Assembly (NCBI RefSeq): GCF_018446385.1 | Contig: NC_056002.1 | Coordinates: 32,846,636 to 32,910,635 of the forward strand | From: Zingiber officinale | Taxonomy: Eukaryota; Streptophyta; Magnoliopsida; Zingiberales; Zingiberaceae | Length of the DNA stretch: 64,000 bases | Reading direction: 5' to 3' | Shown: piece after piece, positions 20,080 through 33,400 of the stretch | How positions within the stretch are numbered: position 1 is the stretch's first letter | How the letters are laid out: the number at the start of each line of letters is the position of its first letter | Notes under the pieces: generated by a model | What the model saw: the letters and a program-made list of their open reading frames with translations, nothing else | Told to the model about the DNA's origin: nothing | Databases searched by the model: none | Made by a program: the position numbers and the translations under genes

Positions 20080-22245
20080 TAAATGCCTCCAATGCGATCA
20101 ACATATTATGTTCAAATTTCATCCTCTTTCAACAAGGATGCTAGGCTTGCTATTCGTAGGTAATATGAAATTTCTAGGGAATATGACATCATAATTCCTA
20201 AACCAGATGAGCATCCTCACCATCTCCTTGCTAACTGCGTAACTTTCTTTAGGGATCAGTTGATAGGGGGCTTAAAGTTTCCCATTCCTCCTTTTCTGAT
20301 TGATGTAAGCCAATACTTCGACATTCCTCTTCAACAATTTATGCCTAATGCCTTTCGTTATTTGTGTGGCGCATACATGTTGTCTCGTACATTCGATATT
20401 CCTCCTACTCCTCAAAATGTTTTCATGTTTTCCTATCCAAAGGTGGCAGAGCCAGGTGTTTTTCTTTTCCAATCTCGGACTAAGATGGTCCTTTTTGATG
20501 ATATGCCTTCTTCTCTTAAAGTCTGGAAATCTCGTTTCTTCTTTATAAAGTTTCCGGGACCTATTCCTTGGTCCCATGCTTGGAGATCTTCTTTACCTCC
20601 TTTACCTGATATCAAGGAGTTTCATCTTCACCCTTCTTTTTCCCTTTATTGTGAAAAATTGCTATGCCGTCGCCTTTCTATCACTAAATGGCTACGGAGC
20701 GACCTTCTGTACTGTTTGGTTTGAGCCCGGTCAAATTTAAGATACACGGCTCCTTAGGTAAAGTTCTTGTTTCTTCTCCTATTACTTTTTACTAACTAAA
20801 ACATTTTCTTCCATTTTGTGTAGTGGCTGATTTTTATGCTGCTCTGATTGATGAAGAACTACTTATATAAGAGGCCGAACTTCATGGTAAAGAGCAACAA
20901 CTTCTTACTGCAATTAATCCACCATCTTCAATTGGAGTTTCGGTTCCTCTGGTCGAAGCTTCCAGCTCTCAAGTGGTTCCTGAAGTTCCTGAGGACCTTT
21001 CGGTAGGAACTCCTGCTGTCCCTTTGCCAGCTACTTCTTCGTCCGTGGCTGTTGCTCCTTTACCTACCGCTTCTCTTCCTATTATCGAGCTTACATCCCC
21101 TGTAATCTCAGAAAAATCCCCTGCTAAGGTTGCCCCTAGCAAATGCCCGGGGTGCAAACTCACCAGAGCTCCCCCTTCTAAAGGAGACTCATTCTTCCTT
21201 CTGAGGAATTGCTTTCAGAAGGTTTTGCTCCTACTACCCTTCCCCCTACTAAGCCTACTTTGGTTGATCTTTATCCTTCCCTTATTTTCTCTTCCTCTCC
21301 TTCTTCCAGCAGTACTGCTCTCGATGGTACTTCTTTTACTTTTCTCCTATCTCTTCCAGAATCTGGGTCTTTACCTACTTCATCCTCTTCTTATTTGGTT
21401 TTCGCTCCCCCTTCTATTCCAACCTCTTCCCTTTCTATAAGTTCTTCTTCTGTTCTTGTCCTCCCTATATTGCTGGGAGGTTCTTTCACTACTGTCCGGG
21501 AGGAAATTCGCCCACTCTTTGGAGGGCTTAGCCCTTCCGAGATAATTGATCAATTTTCTCATGAGGAAACCAAGGTATTTTTACTATTATTTCTTTATGG
21601 TTTATCCCTGACTATTTTATGACCCATTCTTATGTTCTTAGCAATTGATGGCCAATATGGGTCTGGCTAGACTAATAAACAACTTATATTCGGAGAACGA
21701 GAAGCTTAAACAATAGGTTGCTGAGATGTCCTCTACCAAACTTTTAGAAGAATCTAAGAAACAGTATGAAGCCCAGCTTGAGAGCCTTCAATCTCAATTT
21801 AAATCGGCTACGGACCTCAACACTGAATTATCTGAGACAAACAAACTAAAGTCTGATTATGAGTTTGCATTAGCTGACAAACTTAAAACTCTACATTTGA
21901 AAGATGATGAAATAGCTTATTTGAACGTCTCCTTGAACACAGCTAAAGCAGATGTCTCCACTAAAGATACCGAATTGAAGACTTCTCAAACAACCCTAGT
22001 TGTTTATAAAGCTGGTGAAGATGATCGTTTCAAGGAGTGAGCCACAACCCTAATTAGATTTACTGAATTCAATAGGCCAATTGTGAAACCTATTTTGGCA
22101 GCTTATACTGCCAAAGCTGAAGAAGTCGTTGAGCAATTACGATAGAAAGGCTTCCTGTCCCATAATCCCCCTCCCAACTTCTTGGATCGACGCAAGCTGA
22201 TTGATAATAGACCTGATAATCTGTTTCCTCAATTATCTATAGAAT
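20080..22245 (+). pseudogene. Antisense extra ORF region 1 of the Gypsy element (Transposase_28-like start, coiled-coil end)
   Basis: On the strand opposite to gag-pol. An N-terminal part (in 20260-20724) has GLKFPIPPFLIDV, IPLQQFMPNAFRYL and related stretches resembling the 'putative gypsy type transposon' domain (PF04195). A Ser/Pro/Leu-rich low-complexity middle follows, then a coiled-coil-like part (21726-22040) and a tail with FLSHNPPPNFLDRRKL. Extra ORFs in antisense between pol and the 3' LTR are known in Tat-type Gypsy elements; their function is unknown. This copy is broken. Confidence 0.6.
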
Positions 22246-23315
22246 AACTCTTTTACTTTACTATAAAGTTAACTATGACTTGTTATGACAGTTCCTATCA
22301 GAAACTGGTTTATTTTTGTGAAGTTAAACTTCTTATTTGTTCCTGATGTTAATTTTTTTTTGTGTTAATGAATTTACCCGACCACTTGGTTCATATGCTT
22401 ATTTTATGCTTTTATCTTTTCACATTTATATGTTTAAAATTATTCTTCCCCTGTTATCAAACTTGTTTTTTTTGGTGATTTACTGCCTCCTTCTTGAATT
22501 TATCCCCTTTTCGTAACTGGCTTTCTCTTGCTCACCTTATCCTAACATGTCAAATATTGCCCGGTTTATCGCTATTAATTAACTATATTTAAATAAGGTC
22601 CTAATTTTTAATCAGTACATTATAATACCATCAATCTCGACCGGTCTATTATAATCGGTCGATTTACCATTATGTTTGCAAATATCGTCCGATACTTTAT
22701 ACTTAACTAGATTTCGTCCGATCTAACATAATCGTCCAGGTATGTTGTTTAATCAGATAGGTAGTCTTAAGCCACTCGATCGACCTTATACCTGACCAAT
22801 TTTCCCCCATACCTCATTGAATCTTTTAAGAATCAGGTGCAGAAGAGAGGAAAACCTATCACGTTTTTCGAGAATGATTGCTGAGCTTATCACCCTCTCC
22901 TTGGGATCTAACCTTCTTTTTGAATTTGATCTCATTCCTCGATGATATCACCTCTTTATGCCAGTTATAATTCTGTGTGTTCTTCTTTGTTGGGTTTATG
23001 CTTTTTCTTTTCCTACCCTCTTTTGTACCTAAGTTCTGCATGAACTATCATTGGTCTTTAGGTTTCTCCTTTTTCCAGTTCTTCTTCCATCTCTGTTTAA
23101 GGGTTTTTGGTATAAGGCATAGAGGAAGGGAAAAAAGATTTAAGACGCTATCTTTTGCTCCCAGCCTATCCCTTCCTCTTCTTCTTCCTTTGTTCGCCTT
23201 CCTTCTACTGTTTAGCCATGGCCACTTCTTCCCCAGCGTGGTTTCTTTCGTGTGCTTCTCGCCTTATCGATTCAGAGGAGGTGGAATTGAAAATGAACTA
23301 CGGTTTTCCCTCCTA
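22246..23315. other. Non-coding gap between the two antisense ORF regions
   Basis: T-rich DNA with scattered CGATCGGTC-like and TCGTCCGAT-like motifs (22640-22750), reminiscent of the degenerate LTR repeats. Short open frames here are low complexity. No gene. Confidence 0.5.
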
Positions 23316-25672
23316 AATGGTTCGTCCTTCCTCTCATAATGGTCCGCATCTCCCTCCTCCAGGAAGTATATCTATCTTTTGGGATCAAGCTTTACAAGGT
23401 TTCCGATTCCCCCTTCATCCCTTTTTTGCTGATGTTAGTATCTACTTTGATATTCCTCTTAATTGGCTTATTCCTCAATCTTTTTCTATCCTTGTGGGTT
23501 TTGTTGGGGCATCCAAACTACTAGATTTTCCTTTATCTCCTCGCCTTTTTCATCACTTCTTCGTTCCCCACCAGGTAGACATTAGTATTTTTTAGTTTTG
23601 GTCTCGTCCTAAAGCTATTTTGTTTAGTGGGATTCTTCCTCAAGAGGAATGACGTCACAAATTTTTCTTTATGCGTCTCCCTTCTCCCCCTCCTTTTCCT
23701 ATCAACTGGATATACGATCTCCCTCTAGTTCCTAGCACTACCCACCTCCTTATTGATCCCTCTATCTCTTTTGCCTTATCCAAGCTAAAGGGGGCCAAAT
23801 TTTGTTTATCGACCTTGATTGTTGAGGATCTAATGTTTCCTTTTGGACTAAGACCCATTGAAACCCCCTTGGAGGTCTCCTTTGGTATGTCCAGACATTC
23901 TCGACTATGTTTATTAGCTATTTGCTAACTATTCTTCCTACTGACACCTGATTCTTATGTTTCAGCTGATGCTCTTCTACCTGCTTTTATGTACAAGAAT
24001 ACCACTATGACCAAATCTTTTTTTGAATAAATTTGGAGAAAAATTGCTACAGGCTCGTCGAGCAAATCTTACCATCTCTACTCTTGGCTTGTTATCTGAG
24101 GAAGAACAAGCAGTGGAAGCTCCTGCTTCCTCGAAAGAGGAACAACCTTTTGTTGTCATACACAAGAAACCCAGGCTTACTAAAGAGGTTCCCTTTCGTG
24201 ATAACTTTGGTACTTTCGTGCAGACCCCCATCATTCCTTCAGCTATTTCTTATGAGAGAGGTAAGAAAATAATGCCCCTACTCACCTTATTCCCAACCTT
24301 TCTCTTAATATGATGAGACTGAGTCTACTTATTCCTTCCTCTTCTAATTTTGTTTCAGCTGCTTCTGCTTCCCTGCTGACTACTACTGCTTTTGCATCCT
24401 CTCAACCTATTCCCTTGGTCTTACCTCCTATAGCTTCTGGACCTCGAGCTAAAAGAGCACCCTGCAAGAGATCTTCTCTCAGTCCAGGGCTATCAGCTAT
24501 CCATACCTCAACAACCGACTCAACTCTCCTTGCTTTGCCATCTTTCTTCCCGTTTGGCTCTTCCTCTGTTGTTCCAATTTCTACTACTTCCCTTCCCTCT
24601 CTTCCTTCTTCTTCTACACGACCCTCTTCCCCTTCTATCCCCACATCTCTTTTTAGGCAGGCTTTAGGTTTGCCCTCTCAACTAGGACAAGCCTCAGATC
24701 CTCCTACTTGGGGTTCTATACAGCTACAAGGCCTGTTGGCTGAATCTTGGCTATATAGCCAAGAACTATTGAAGGGCGCCAGTATCTCAAGCCGCGTTGA
24801 CAGTCATAGTCATCAAGCTGCTGCTGTAAGTATTTTTAATTATATGTTGTTAACTTCTTATCATTCCCTCTAACTGCATTATTATTTTATTTAGTTCTTT
24901 GCCTCAAGTTTTCATCTAGATCAGTTGCTCATTGCTTTAGAAAAGGATAACAACAAGTTGAGGGCCTAAGTAGAGGCACTGAAAGCCACTCTTCCTCCTT
25001 CCCACATTGATCTTACTCAATTACGAGAGAAGATAGCTTTAAAAAACTCAACAAATAGAGACTATGAAGAAGGAACTACAACATTGACAACAATTATTGG
25101 AAAACAAAGAGCTTGAAAGGAAAACCTTGGAGTTACAAGTAGATCGGTTAAACTCCAGCCTCCAGGTGGGAACTGCTTTGAAAGACAAAGCTATTTCAGA
25201 TGTTTCTCATAAAAACATTATCTTAGAGAAAGTGGAGAGGCTTCACAATATCTTTCTTTCCGAGCAGGCTCAAGATTCAGCATCAAAAGAGTTTGCTCTT
25301 CTACAAGAACAAGAACAGAGAAAGGCTCAGGATGCAGAGATATCCTCACTCCAAAAGGAATTAGAGCAGCTTAAATTAGAAAGAGACACTTTCAAAGATC
25401 AAGCTGCCAAACTACAAACCGAATTTCAAAGTTATAAAGAGCATGAGGAAGATCGATGGGAAGACAAGCACCTAACCTATCTGGGGTCCCCAGGGTTTAA
25501 TGGCGAATATGTCCATCGTATCATAAGGACTTTAAATCATACTGTGGCCGGGGTTATTCAGCAATTACGGGAAGGTGGTTATCTATCTCACGAACCTCCC
25601 TCTCATTTCATAAATCGTCGTAGACTTAACAAGGAATTGCCCGAAAACTTGACAAGCAACTTTAAGTAAGCA
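23316..25672 (+). pseudogene. Antisense extra ORF region 2 of the Gypsy element, diverged relative of region 1
   Basis: Same layout as region 1: an N-terminal GFRFPLHPFFADV and IPLNWLIPQSF segment (23317-23595), a Ser/Pro/Thr-rich middle (24310-24873), then a coiled coil (25097-25450 range, with many Leu-x-Leu and Glu/Lys repeats). The conserved tail has GGYLSHEPPSHFINRRRL, the same signature as FLSHNPPPNFLDRRKL in region 1. The last coiled-coil frame (190 codons) is open. The region as a whole is broken. Confidence 0.6.
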
Positions 25673-25919
25673 TGATTGTGTATTTATAAAAGACTTGTAA
25701 TCAAGTACTTGCATTTTTGTAAAAATTTGTACTTACCTGTTTTTCCGACCTTGGTTATCTTGCTACTGCTTCCCTTGAAGTGATCATAAGAGCTAAGAAT
25801 AAGTATTATCTTGTTCAAGAATTCTTCCTTATTTCTTGAAGTTATGAACTATTTTAATAAACTCTTCCATTGGTGGTATCTTGATTGATCATATGATCCT
25901 GAACAATAAGGCTTTCCAT

Positions 25920-26335
25920 AAACTCCTTGAACTTTGATCAGGCACGACTGTATATAAAGAATCTCAAAAACCTCAGTACTTCGGAGTGGCGTGTACTCCC
26001 GAGCAACTTTATATGAAGAACCCCATAAGTTGTATACATTTCGGTCGGGCATACAATCCCGAGCGATTTTATATAAAACACTTTATATGATTGCGACTTC
26101 TGATCAGGAGTGTAATTTTGAATTATATATATATAAAGCATTCCCACTGAATTTTGAATCCCGGTCGGGAGTATAATCCCGAGTGGTTTTTCATAAAGAA
26201 ATCCAGATGACTTTGAATTCCGGTCGGACGTGTAATCCCGAATGGAGAATTCAATCAGCTATGATTTTCATTCGAGCATGTAATCTCGATCGATCAAATT
26301 TCGGTCAAGCTTGTAATCCTGATTGATTTGAGCCA
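25920..26335. repeat. Degenerate tandem repeat of about 65 bp with a TCGG...CCCGA core
   Basis: About six imperfect copies, each centred on CGGTCGGGCATACAATCCCGA or a variant, followed by a TTTATATAAA-like segment. The core can fold as a short hairpin (TCGGG/CCCGA). It lies in the Gypsy element between the antisense ORFs and the minisatellite. Confidence 0.7.
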
Positions 26336-26380
26336 GTAGGGTGCTATACTTCAAGATATTTTTCTATCAATTATATTTTT

Positions 26381-27490
26381 GATAGTTTAAAGTCTCCATC
26401 TCCTCTCGACAAGGCTCGTCTGGGTTACTTTAAGAGATTTCTCGATCGACTGTATTTTTGATAGTTTAAAATCTCCAGTTCCTCTCTAGAAGGCCTGCCC
26501 GGGTTACTTCAAGAGATTTCTCGATCGACTGTATTTTTGATAGTTTAAAGTCTCCGGTTTCTCTCGAGAAGGCCGGTCCGGGTTACTTCAAGAGATTTCT
26601 TGATCGACTGTGTTTTTGATAGTTTAAAGTCTCTGGTTCCTCTTGAGAAGGCCCGTCCTAGTTACTTCAAGAGATTTCTCGATCGACTGTGTTTTTGATA
26701 GTTTAAAGTCTCTGGTTCCTCTCGAGAAGGCCTGTCCGTGTTACTTCAAGAGATTTTCTGATCGACTGTGTTTTAGATAGTTTAAAGTCTCTGGTTCCCC
26801 TCGAGAAGCCCCGTCTGAGTTACTTCAAGAGATTTCCCAATCGACTGTGTTTTTGATAGTTTAAAGTCTCCGGTTCCTCTCGAGAAGGCCCATCCGGGTT
26901 ACTTCAAGAGATTTCCTGATCAATTGTGTTTTTGATAGTTGAAAGTCTCTGGTTCATCTCGAGAAGGTCCGTCCGGGTTACTTCAAGAGATTTCTCGATC
27001 GGCTGTGTTTTTGATAGTTTAAAGTCTCCGATTCCTCTCGAGAAGGCCTGCCCGGGTTACTTCAAAAGATTTCCCGATCGACTGTGTTTTTGATAACTTA
27101 AAGTCTCCGGTTCCTCTCGAGAAGGCCCGTCTGGGTTACTTCAAGAGATTTCTCGATCGATTGTGTTTTTGATAGTTTAAAGTCTCTGGTTCCTCTCGAG
27201 AAGGCCCGCCCGGGTTACTTCAAGAGATTTCTTGATCGACTATGTTTTAGATAGTTTAAAGTCTCCGGTTCCTGTCGAGAAGGCCCGTTCGGGTTACTTC
27301 AAGAGATTTCCCGATCGACTGTGTTTTTGATAGTTTAAAGTCTCTGGTTCCTCTCGAGAAGGCCCTTCTGGGTTACTTTAAGAGATTTTTCGATCGACTG
27401 TGTTTTTGATAGTTTAAAGTCTCTGGTTCCTCTCGAGAAGGCTCGTCCGGGTTACTTCAAGAGATTTCCCGATCGATTGTGTTTTTGATT
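26381..27490. repeat. 79-bp minisatellite, about 14 copies
   Basis: Copies begin GATAGTTTAAAGTCTC at 26381, 26460, 26539, 26618 and so on, spaced exactly 79 bp. Each holds CCTCTCGAGAAGG, GGGTTACTTCAAGAGATTT and CGATCGACTGTGTTTTT. Copies differ by a few bases. It sits just after the end of the integrase region of the outer Gypsy element, a usual place for tandem repeats in Tat-type elements. Confidence 0.92.
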
Positions 27491-27879
27491 GAAACTAAAA
27501 ATGCTTTACCCTAACCTTGTGATGATTTAACGTCTTCGATATTTCTTAAGGTATCCCGGTCGACCATTCCTTCAAGCCCTCAATTGACAGCCGCTTGAGC
27601 TGAATAAGAATGTCTACCCAGTAATCACCACATTGTTTAAACCGTGTTTGTCTTTCGAGCGATATTTGGCCTGCATTGTATTCACAAAATTAAATGAAGT
27701 GTATAAATTGCAAATATACTTGTTATCTTTTCGCTCGGCCGGGCGAAGGGGACTTGCTTAAAGTAAACTTGATTTGTTCCCTGGGGCATGTTAAGCTTCA
27801 CGTGATTGGGTGATTGGAATATACTGAGGAGGAATTAATCCGCTCATTCAGGGATATGTATACTCCTCTAGCGATATAA

Positions 27880-28045
27880 ACTTGTTAACTTCGGTAGGGC
27901 TGTAAATGATTTGCACTCCATGGATGCTCGAGAATTCTTCCCTCTGCGTCCTGGAGATAATATGAGCCAAATGCAAGTTTTTCTACCACCTGGTAGGGTC
28001 CTCCCCATTGTGGTGTCAATTTGTTAACATTCCCAGCGGGCTTGA
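27880..28045 (-). pseudogene. Gypsy integrase C-terminal segment
   Basis: On the minus strand this piece has the family pattern around LTPQWGGPYQVV and HPWSANHLQPYR, typical of the C-terminal end of Ty3/Gypsy integrases, followed by a stop near 27880. It is separated from the rest of pol (37399 onward) by the plus-strand Copia element inserted between them. Confidence 0.7.
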
Positions 28046-30420
28046 TGTTAGAGTGTATACTAAAAGCCTAGCTTTTGGTATAAACATTTATCTAGAAATA
28101 AGAATCACATTGGTCAAATGTCTACATTTATGATAAATGTAGTTGTTCAATTAATTTATATTGTAGATAACATGGTGTGTGGTGTCACACACAGAGGATC
28201 ATGTTATCAGTATCTTATAAATTATAAACAGTAGCTCACGACCATAATGGAAAGGAACAAACCATTGGAAGGTCATAGTGTAATTAGGTATCAGTTTATC
28301 TTGACTGTATAATTACACTAGTACACTCAGAGTGTATTGAGTAGGACCATTTGAGGTCGTTTCTTTTATACTGACTTTATAAAGAAACAAAGACCTCGGT
28401 TATTATGGAAGTGTGTGCTCTTAATCCTAATATAATAACAAACACATATATTTGATATTTATTTCTTTAATTTATCAATGGGTGAGATTTAGTTCAATAA
28501 ATCAATAAGCCCGATAAGTTGGGAAATGGTATCACTTATAGTGTGTGTTGTTGATTATAGAAGGAAACTGTGTCCTAGATATACTAGGTTGATAATGTCC
28601 TCAAGAGGAGCTCATAAGGATTGTCATGTTAAACCCTGCAGGTGGACTTAGTCCGACATGATAATAAGGTTGGGTGGTACTACTCTTGGACTAAGATATT
28701 AATTAAATGAGTTGTCAGTAACTCACTTAATTAGTGGACATTCGATATCTTAAACACAGGGAGACTAACATGCTCATAATAAGAAGGAGCCCAAAAATAT
28801 AATTTGGGATTGGTGCGGTAGTTCAATAATAGTTCTCTAGTGGAATGAATTATTATTGATAAAATTAAGTTGTGTGTTCTGGGAACACGGATGCTTAATT
28901 TTATCGGAGAAAACCAATTCCTCCTCTCGTCCCTATCGTAGCCTCTTATTTATAGAGTTCTATACCCACCTATACCCACCTTCTATACCCACCTAATAGG
29001 GGCCGACCAAGCTAGCTTGGGAACAATGGCCGGCCCTAGCTTGAACCCAAGCTAGTGGGGCCGACCAAATTAAATTAAAAAGGATTTTAATTTTAATTTT
29101 TATTATGTGGAAGAAATAATTTATTAAAGAGAATTAAAATAAAAATATCTCTCTTGTAAAAGATCTATTAAAGATTAAAGAAAGAGATTAAATCTCTTTC
29201 CTTATTTGTAGATTGGTGAGATATTTTATTTTCTCTTTAAAATTATTCACGTGTTGATAAAATTAAAATTATAGAAATTTACTTTTATCAACCATGAAGA
29301 GATTTTTAAAGAGAAATTTTATTTTTAAAATTTCCGGAAACAAATTAGGAAGTTTTAATTTGTTGATTAAAACTTGTCTAATTTATTTCCTCTTGATGTG
29401 GCCGGCCATTAGAGATTAATTGGGGAAATATTATTTTATTTTTCTCAATTAAATCATGTCAAGGGAATTAAGGAAATTTTATTGTAATTAAATTTCTTAA
29501 TTTGCCTCGGCCAAGGAATATAAAAGAAGGGGTGAGGGTGCCTTCACGAGATACAACCTCTATTATTCTCCCTCTCCTATTCTTTGGTGTGGCCGGCCAA
29601 CGTCTTCTCCCTTTCTTCCTCTTTGTGGTGGCCGAAATTCTCTATTGCTTGGAGCTCTTGTGGAGGCCGGATACTACTTGGAGAAGAAGAAGAAGAAGGA
29701 GAGAAAGCTTGCATCTCTTGGAGCTTGGTTGGTGTTTTTCTTCTTCCTTGGTGAAGCTTTATTTTTTATGGCCGAACCTAGCTAGGAGGAGAAGAAGGTG
29801 GTTGGTGGTTTCTCATCTCGGAAGATCGTTGCCCACACAACGTCCGAGGTTAGAAGAGGAATACGGTAGAAGATCAAGAGGTTTTTCTACAAGGTATAAC
29901 TAGTAATTTTTCTTTCCGCATCATACTAGTTATTTATGGAAATAATACCAAATACAAGAGGCTTACGATTCTAGAATTTCGAATATGTTTTTCGATGTTG
30001 TGTTCTTTTGTTTTTTCTTTTCCTTGTGATTTGATTGTTCTTTTCGGTTAACCTAAAGTTATTTTAGGAAATTAAATATTAGCTTTCTATAAAAGGTTTT
30101 GTCTAGTCGGTGGTGGTTGCTCCCATATCCAAGAAGGCCATGTGCCTCGCCACGTCAGTACTGGGAACCGATTATGGAAATTAATATTTAATGAAATTAA
30201 TAACTTAAGGCGATTTGGGTCGAACGTGTTAAGTTCCGCAGGAGACCCAAGTCAAAACCTAAAAGAACGAATAGATTAAGTTTTGGATCAAACGTGTTAA
30301 GTTCCGCAGGCGATCCAAAATTTAATTTAAAAGAACACATGGTAGCTAGGAAAAGGTTCAGACCTTTGTACAAAATTTTTGTACAGTGGAACCTCTAGGT
30401 TTTCCGAGTAGCAACCAACA
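28046..30420 (+). repeat. 5' LTR of the plus-strand Copia
   Basis: 2375 bp. A TATA-like GGAATATAAAAGAAGG near 29516 precedes a purine- and pyrimidine-rich transcript start region. Short open frames after it (for example 29502-29903) recur in both LTRs and are not genes. Confidence 0.9.
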
Positions 30421-33400
30421 ATTGGTATCAGAGCTAGGGTTTTGCCTCTGTGTATTTGGTATTAGTTTAATTATGCACATGTCATACATAATTTAGGCAG
30501 GATAATAATAGGATGTGCTAACTTTGTGGATGCAGGATCCAACTATTATGGCTTATAGTTTTATGTGTGTGATTGGACCCTTGGACATGTCAAGTGCATT
30601 TATATGTGTGTGCATGATTGTATTATAAAATACAGCAGGAGCTGTATTTAGTTTTATTAGGATTTTATTTTTGATCTAGATACATGTACATTGCTTTTAT
30701 GGAATATAGGATCAAAATTGTAAAATTCTATTTATGTCGCGGATCGAATCTTGCAAAGCGTGGAACCTTCTAAGGACCAGAGGCTCAGCGGAACAAGGAG
30801 CAAGATGGATGCGACAGCTAGACCCGGTGGCGGTGGCCAAATATGGCAGCAGCTTGGGATGACAACACACGGAGGACAACTAGAGATAAAAGCCATAATA
30901 GTTGAAAATTAGATTTTCTATTTATTGCTTTTATATTGTGCTATGTGTGCATGTTAGTTTACAAGTTTAGTAGGCTAGCATAGTTAAAATTCCTCATTAA
31001 TAAATAACTAAGTGGGAGAGGGATTTTTAAGTAAATCCCATGGTCTCCATTACTGGTTTGTAAGTGATGCAAACAAGCTTGCTGGCTCGAGTGCCTTCCT
31101 CCATAACGGATGAGCTAGTTTGCAGATCACTAGAATGTACTTCCATTTTGGATGACTATAGGAAGTTAATTAAGAGCGTGTGATCTTCCCCAACGGAAGG
31201 GCATAATCTTATTAATGGACTTAGTGTCAAGTAATGGTATACACTTAGACACATCTAATAGTATCCTCCCCATCGGAGTCACTGTTATTATTTGTGTGAC
31301 CAAATGAAACCAACTATTAATTTGTCATAAAACTAGGTTGACAAGATAATAAAATTAAAGGGTTAAAACCCCTCTTACAAATGATTGATTTTGTATACGT
31401 CCACACTAACGTGGCATACAAAATTAACGGTGTTTGAGATAATTTTATTTGTCATAAAGTTACGTTGACAAGATAGTTAATGGGTAAAACCCTCCTCTTA
31501 CAAATGTTGATTTTGTATACGTCCACACTAACGTGGCATGCAAAATTCACGGTGTTTTGAGGTGTTGGTAAATTTAAATAGTATTGTTAGAGGAATCAAT
31601 ATTATTTTAAATTTAGAAGTCTTGACCAAATATTTGATTAAAGATAGACCAACTATTAATTTTATTCATAAAGTAAGGTTGACGAGATAATAAAATTAAA
31701 TGATAAAATTTCCTCTTTGAATTTGTATACGTCCACACTAACGTGGCATACAAGATTCATGGGGATTTTTAAGGAGTTGGTCTTAACCAAATATTTTTGT
31801 GATTCTTAGGATGATGGTCAATCCCTAGCTGATATACTTTAGGATAGACTTAATGGTCCCAATTATAATTGATTGGAAATAGGATTTGGACATTAAGGTA
31901 GACTATCCTCTTAGAACTAAGAACAATATAGGTGTATTTTATTCATTAGTTGAAACATGTTTAGTGGTGTTATCTACCAGAACCTGGAGTGTAGATACAG
32001 ATGCCATTAATCATGTCCGCAATTCATTGCAGGGTTCCAGGAAACCCGACAACTAAATGAAAATAAAAACACCGTCCACATGAGCACTGCTGTAAAAGTG
32101 GCAGTTGTTGCAGTGGGAGATGTCTATCTTTTGATAAAAATAAAACATGAATTTTTGAGTAATTGTCTTTACGCACCAAGTTTAGAAAGAACTAGTTTTC
32201 AGTTTCTAAACTATTCAAAGAACATGATATTCTGTCTCTTTTAATAACAAAGTTGTTATTAAGAAAAAGAGGGAAGTTATCTGTTCTGGTACGTTGGTTG
32301 GCAATTTATAAATCCAATAACTCTCACGATGCAACAAATGGAAATTAGTAACACATCTTCTAACTTTAAGAGAAAGTAACCTTCGGAAATGAACCAATTA
32401 TATCTTTGGCATCTAAGGCTAGGTTATATTAACTTGAGTATGATTCATTGGTAGCTGATGAACTTTTGGGTTCATTAGTAGTGGAAATCTTTCCAACCTG
32501 CGAGTCTTACTTGGAAGAAAAAATAACCAAGAAGCTTTCAAGTCTAAGGGGTATGGAGTCAAAGATATGTTGAAATTGGTTCATTCTGATTTGTGTGATC
32601 CTATGACTATCCAAGCAAGAGGTTGTTTCAAATATTTCGTCTATTTTATAGACAACTATTTGAGATATGGATACATTTACTTGATGTGCCACAAGTCTAA
32701 GTGCTTTGATTAGTTCAAAGAGTACGAGGCTGATGTGGAGATACGTCAAAGTAAAAGTATCAAGACACTACGGTGAGATCGTAGTAGCAAGTACCTCTTG
32801 GAAGAATTTAGGAGTCACTTATCAAAAGTAGGGATTCAATCCCAACTAACTGCACCTGGTACACCCCAACAGAATGGTGTAGAAAATGGAAGGTATAGGA
32901 CTCTTATAGAAATAAGTAGATTGATGATGAGTTATTTAGAAAATTACCAAATTCATTTTAAGGGAATACTCTAGAAACGAAAGTGAACATAATACCTTCC
33001 AAACTCAGAACTCTCTACTCATATAGAATTGCTGAATAGGCGTACGCCTATTTTGAAGCATATTCGGATTCGGGTAGTCCAGCACATATGCTGAAGAGAG
33101 ATAATGATAAGTTGGACAGGAATTCACTTGTTTGTGGGTTATCCTAGAGAAATGAAAGTAGGTTTATAGTCTTAAAAATAAGAAGGTCATTGTTAGCATC
33201 AATGACCGATTTTTAGAAAAGGACTATGTAATAAACCACGTGCCCATAAGAAAATTTGTTCTTAAGGAAATAATAAAAGACATGTCTAATCTAGTACCAA
33301 TTGTACAAGATGAGATACCATAAGGAAACTGCAACACGTATCACAAATGATACACAATTACAGAAAGTGCCTTGTCATAGTGGGAGGGTTGTTAGACAAC

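Noticed and set aside
26381-27490. Regular repeats that could be taken for a CRISPR array
   Set aside because: Adjacent 79-bp copies without unique spacers, in a plant retroelement; an ordinary minisatellite.
29502-29903. Plus-strand frame of 133 residues, repeated at 36481-36881
   Set aside because: It lies inside the LTRs of the plus-strand Copia, starts at the TATA-like region and is low in complexity.
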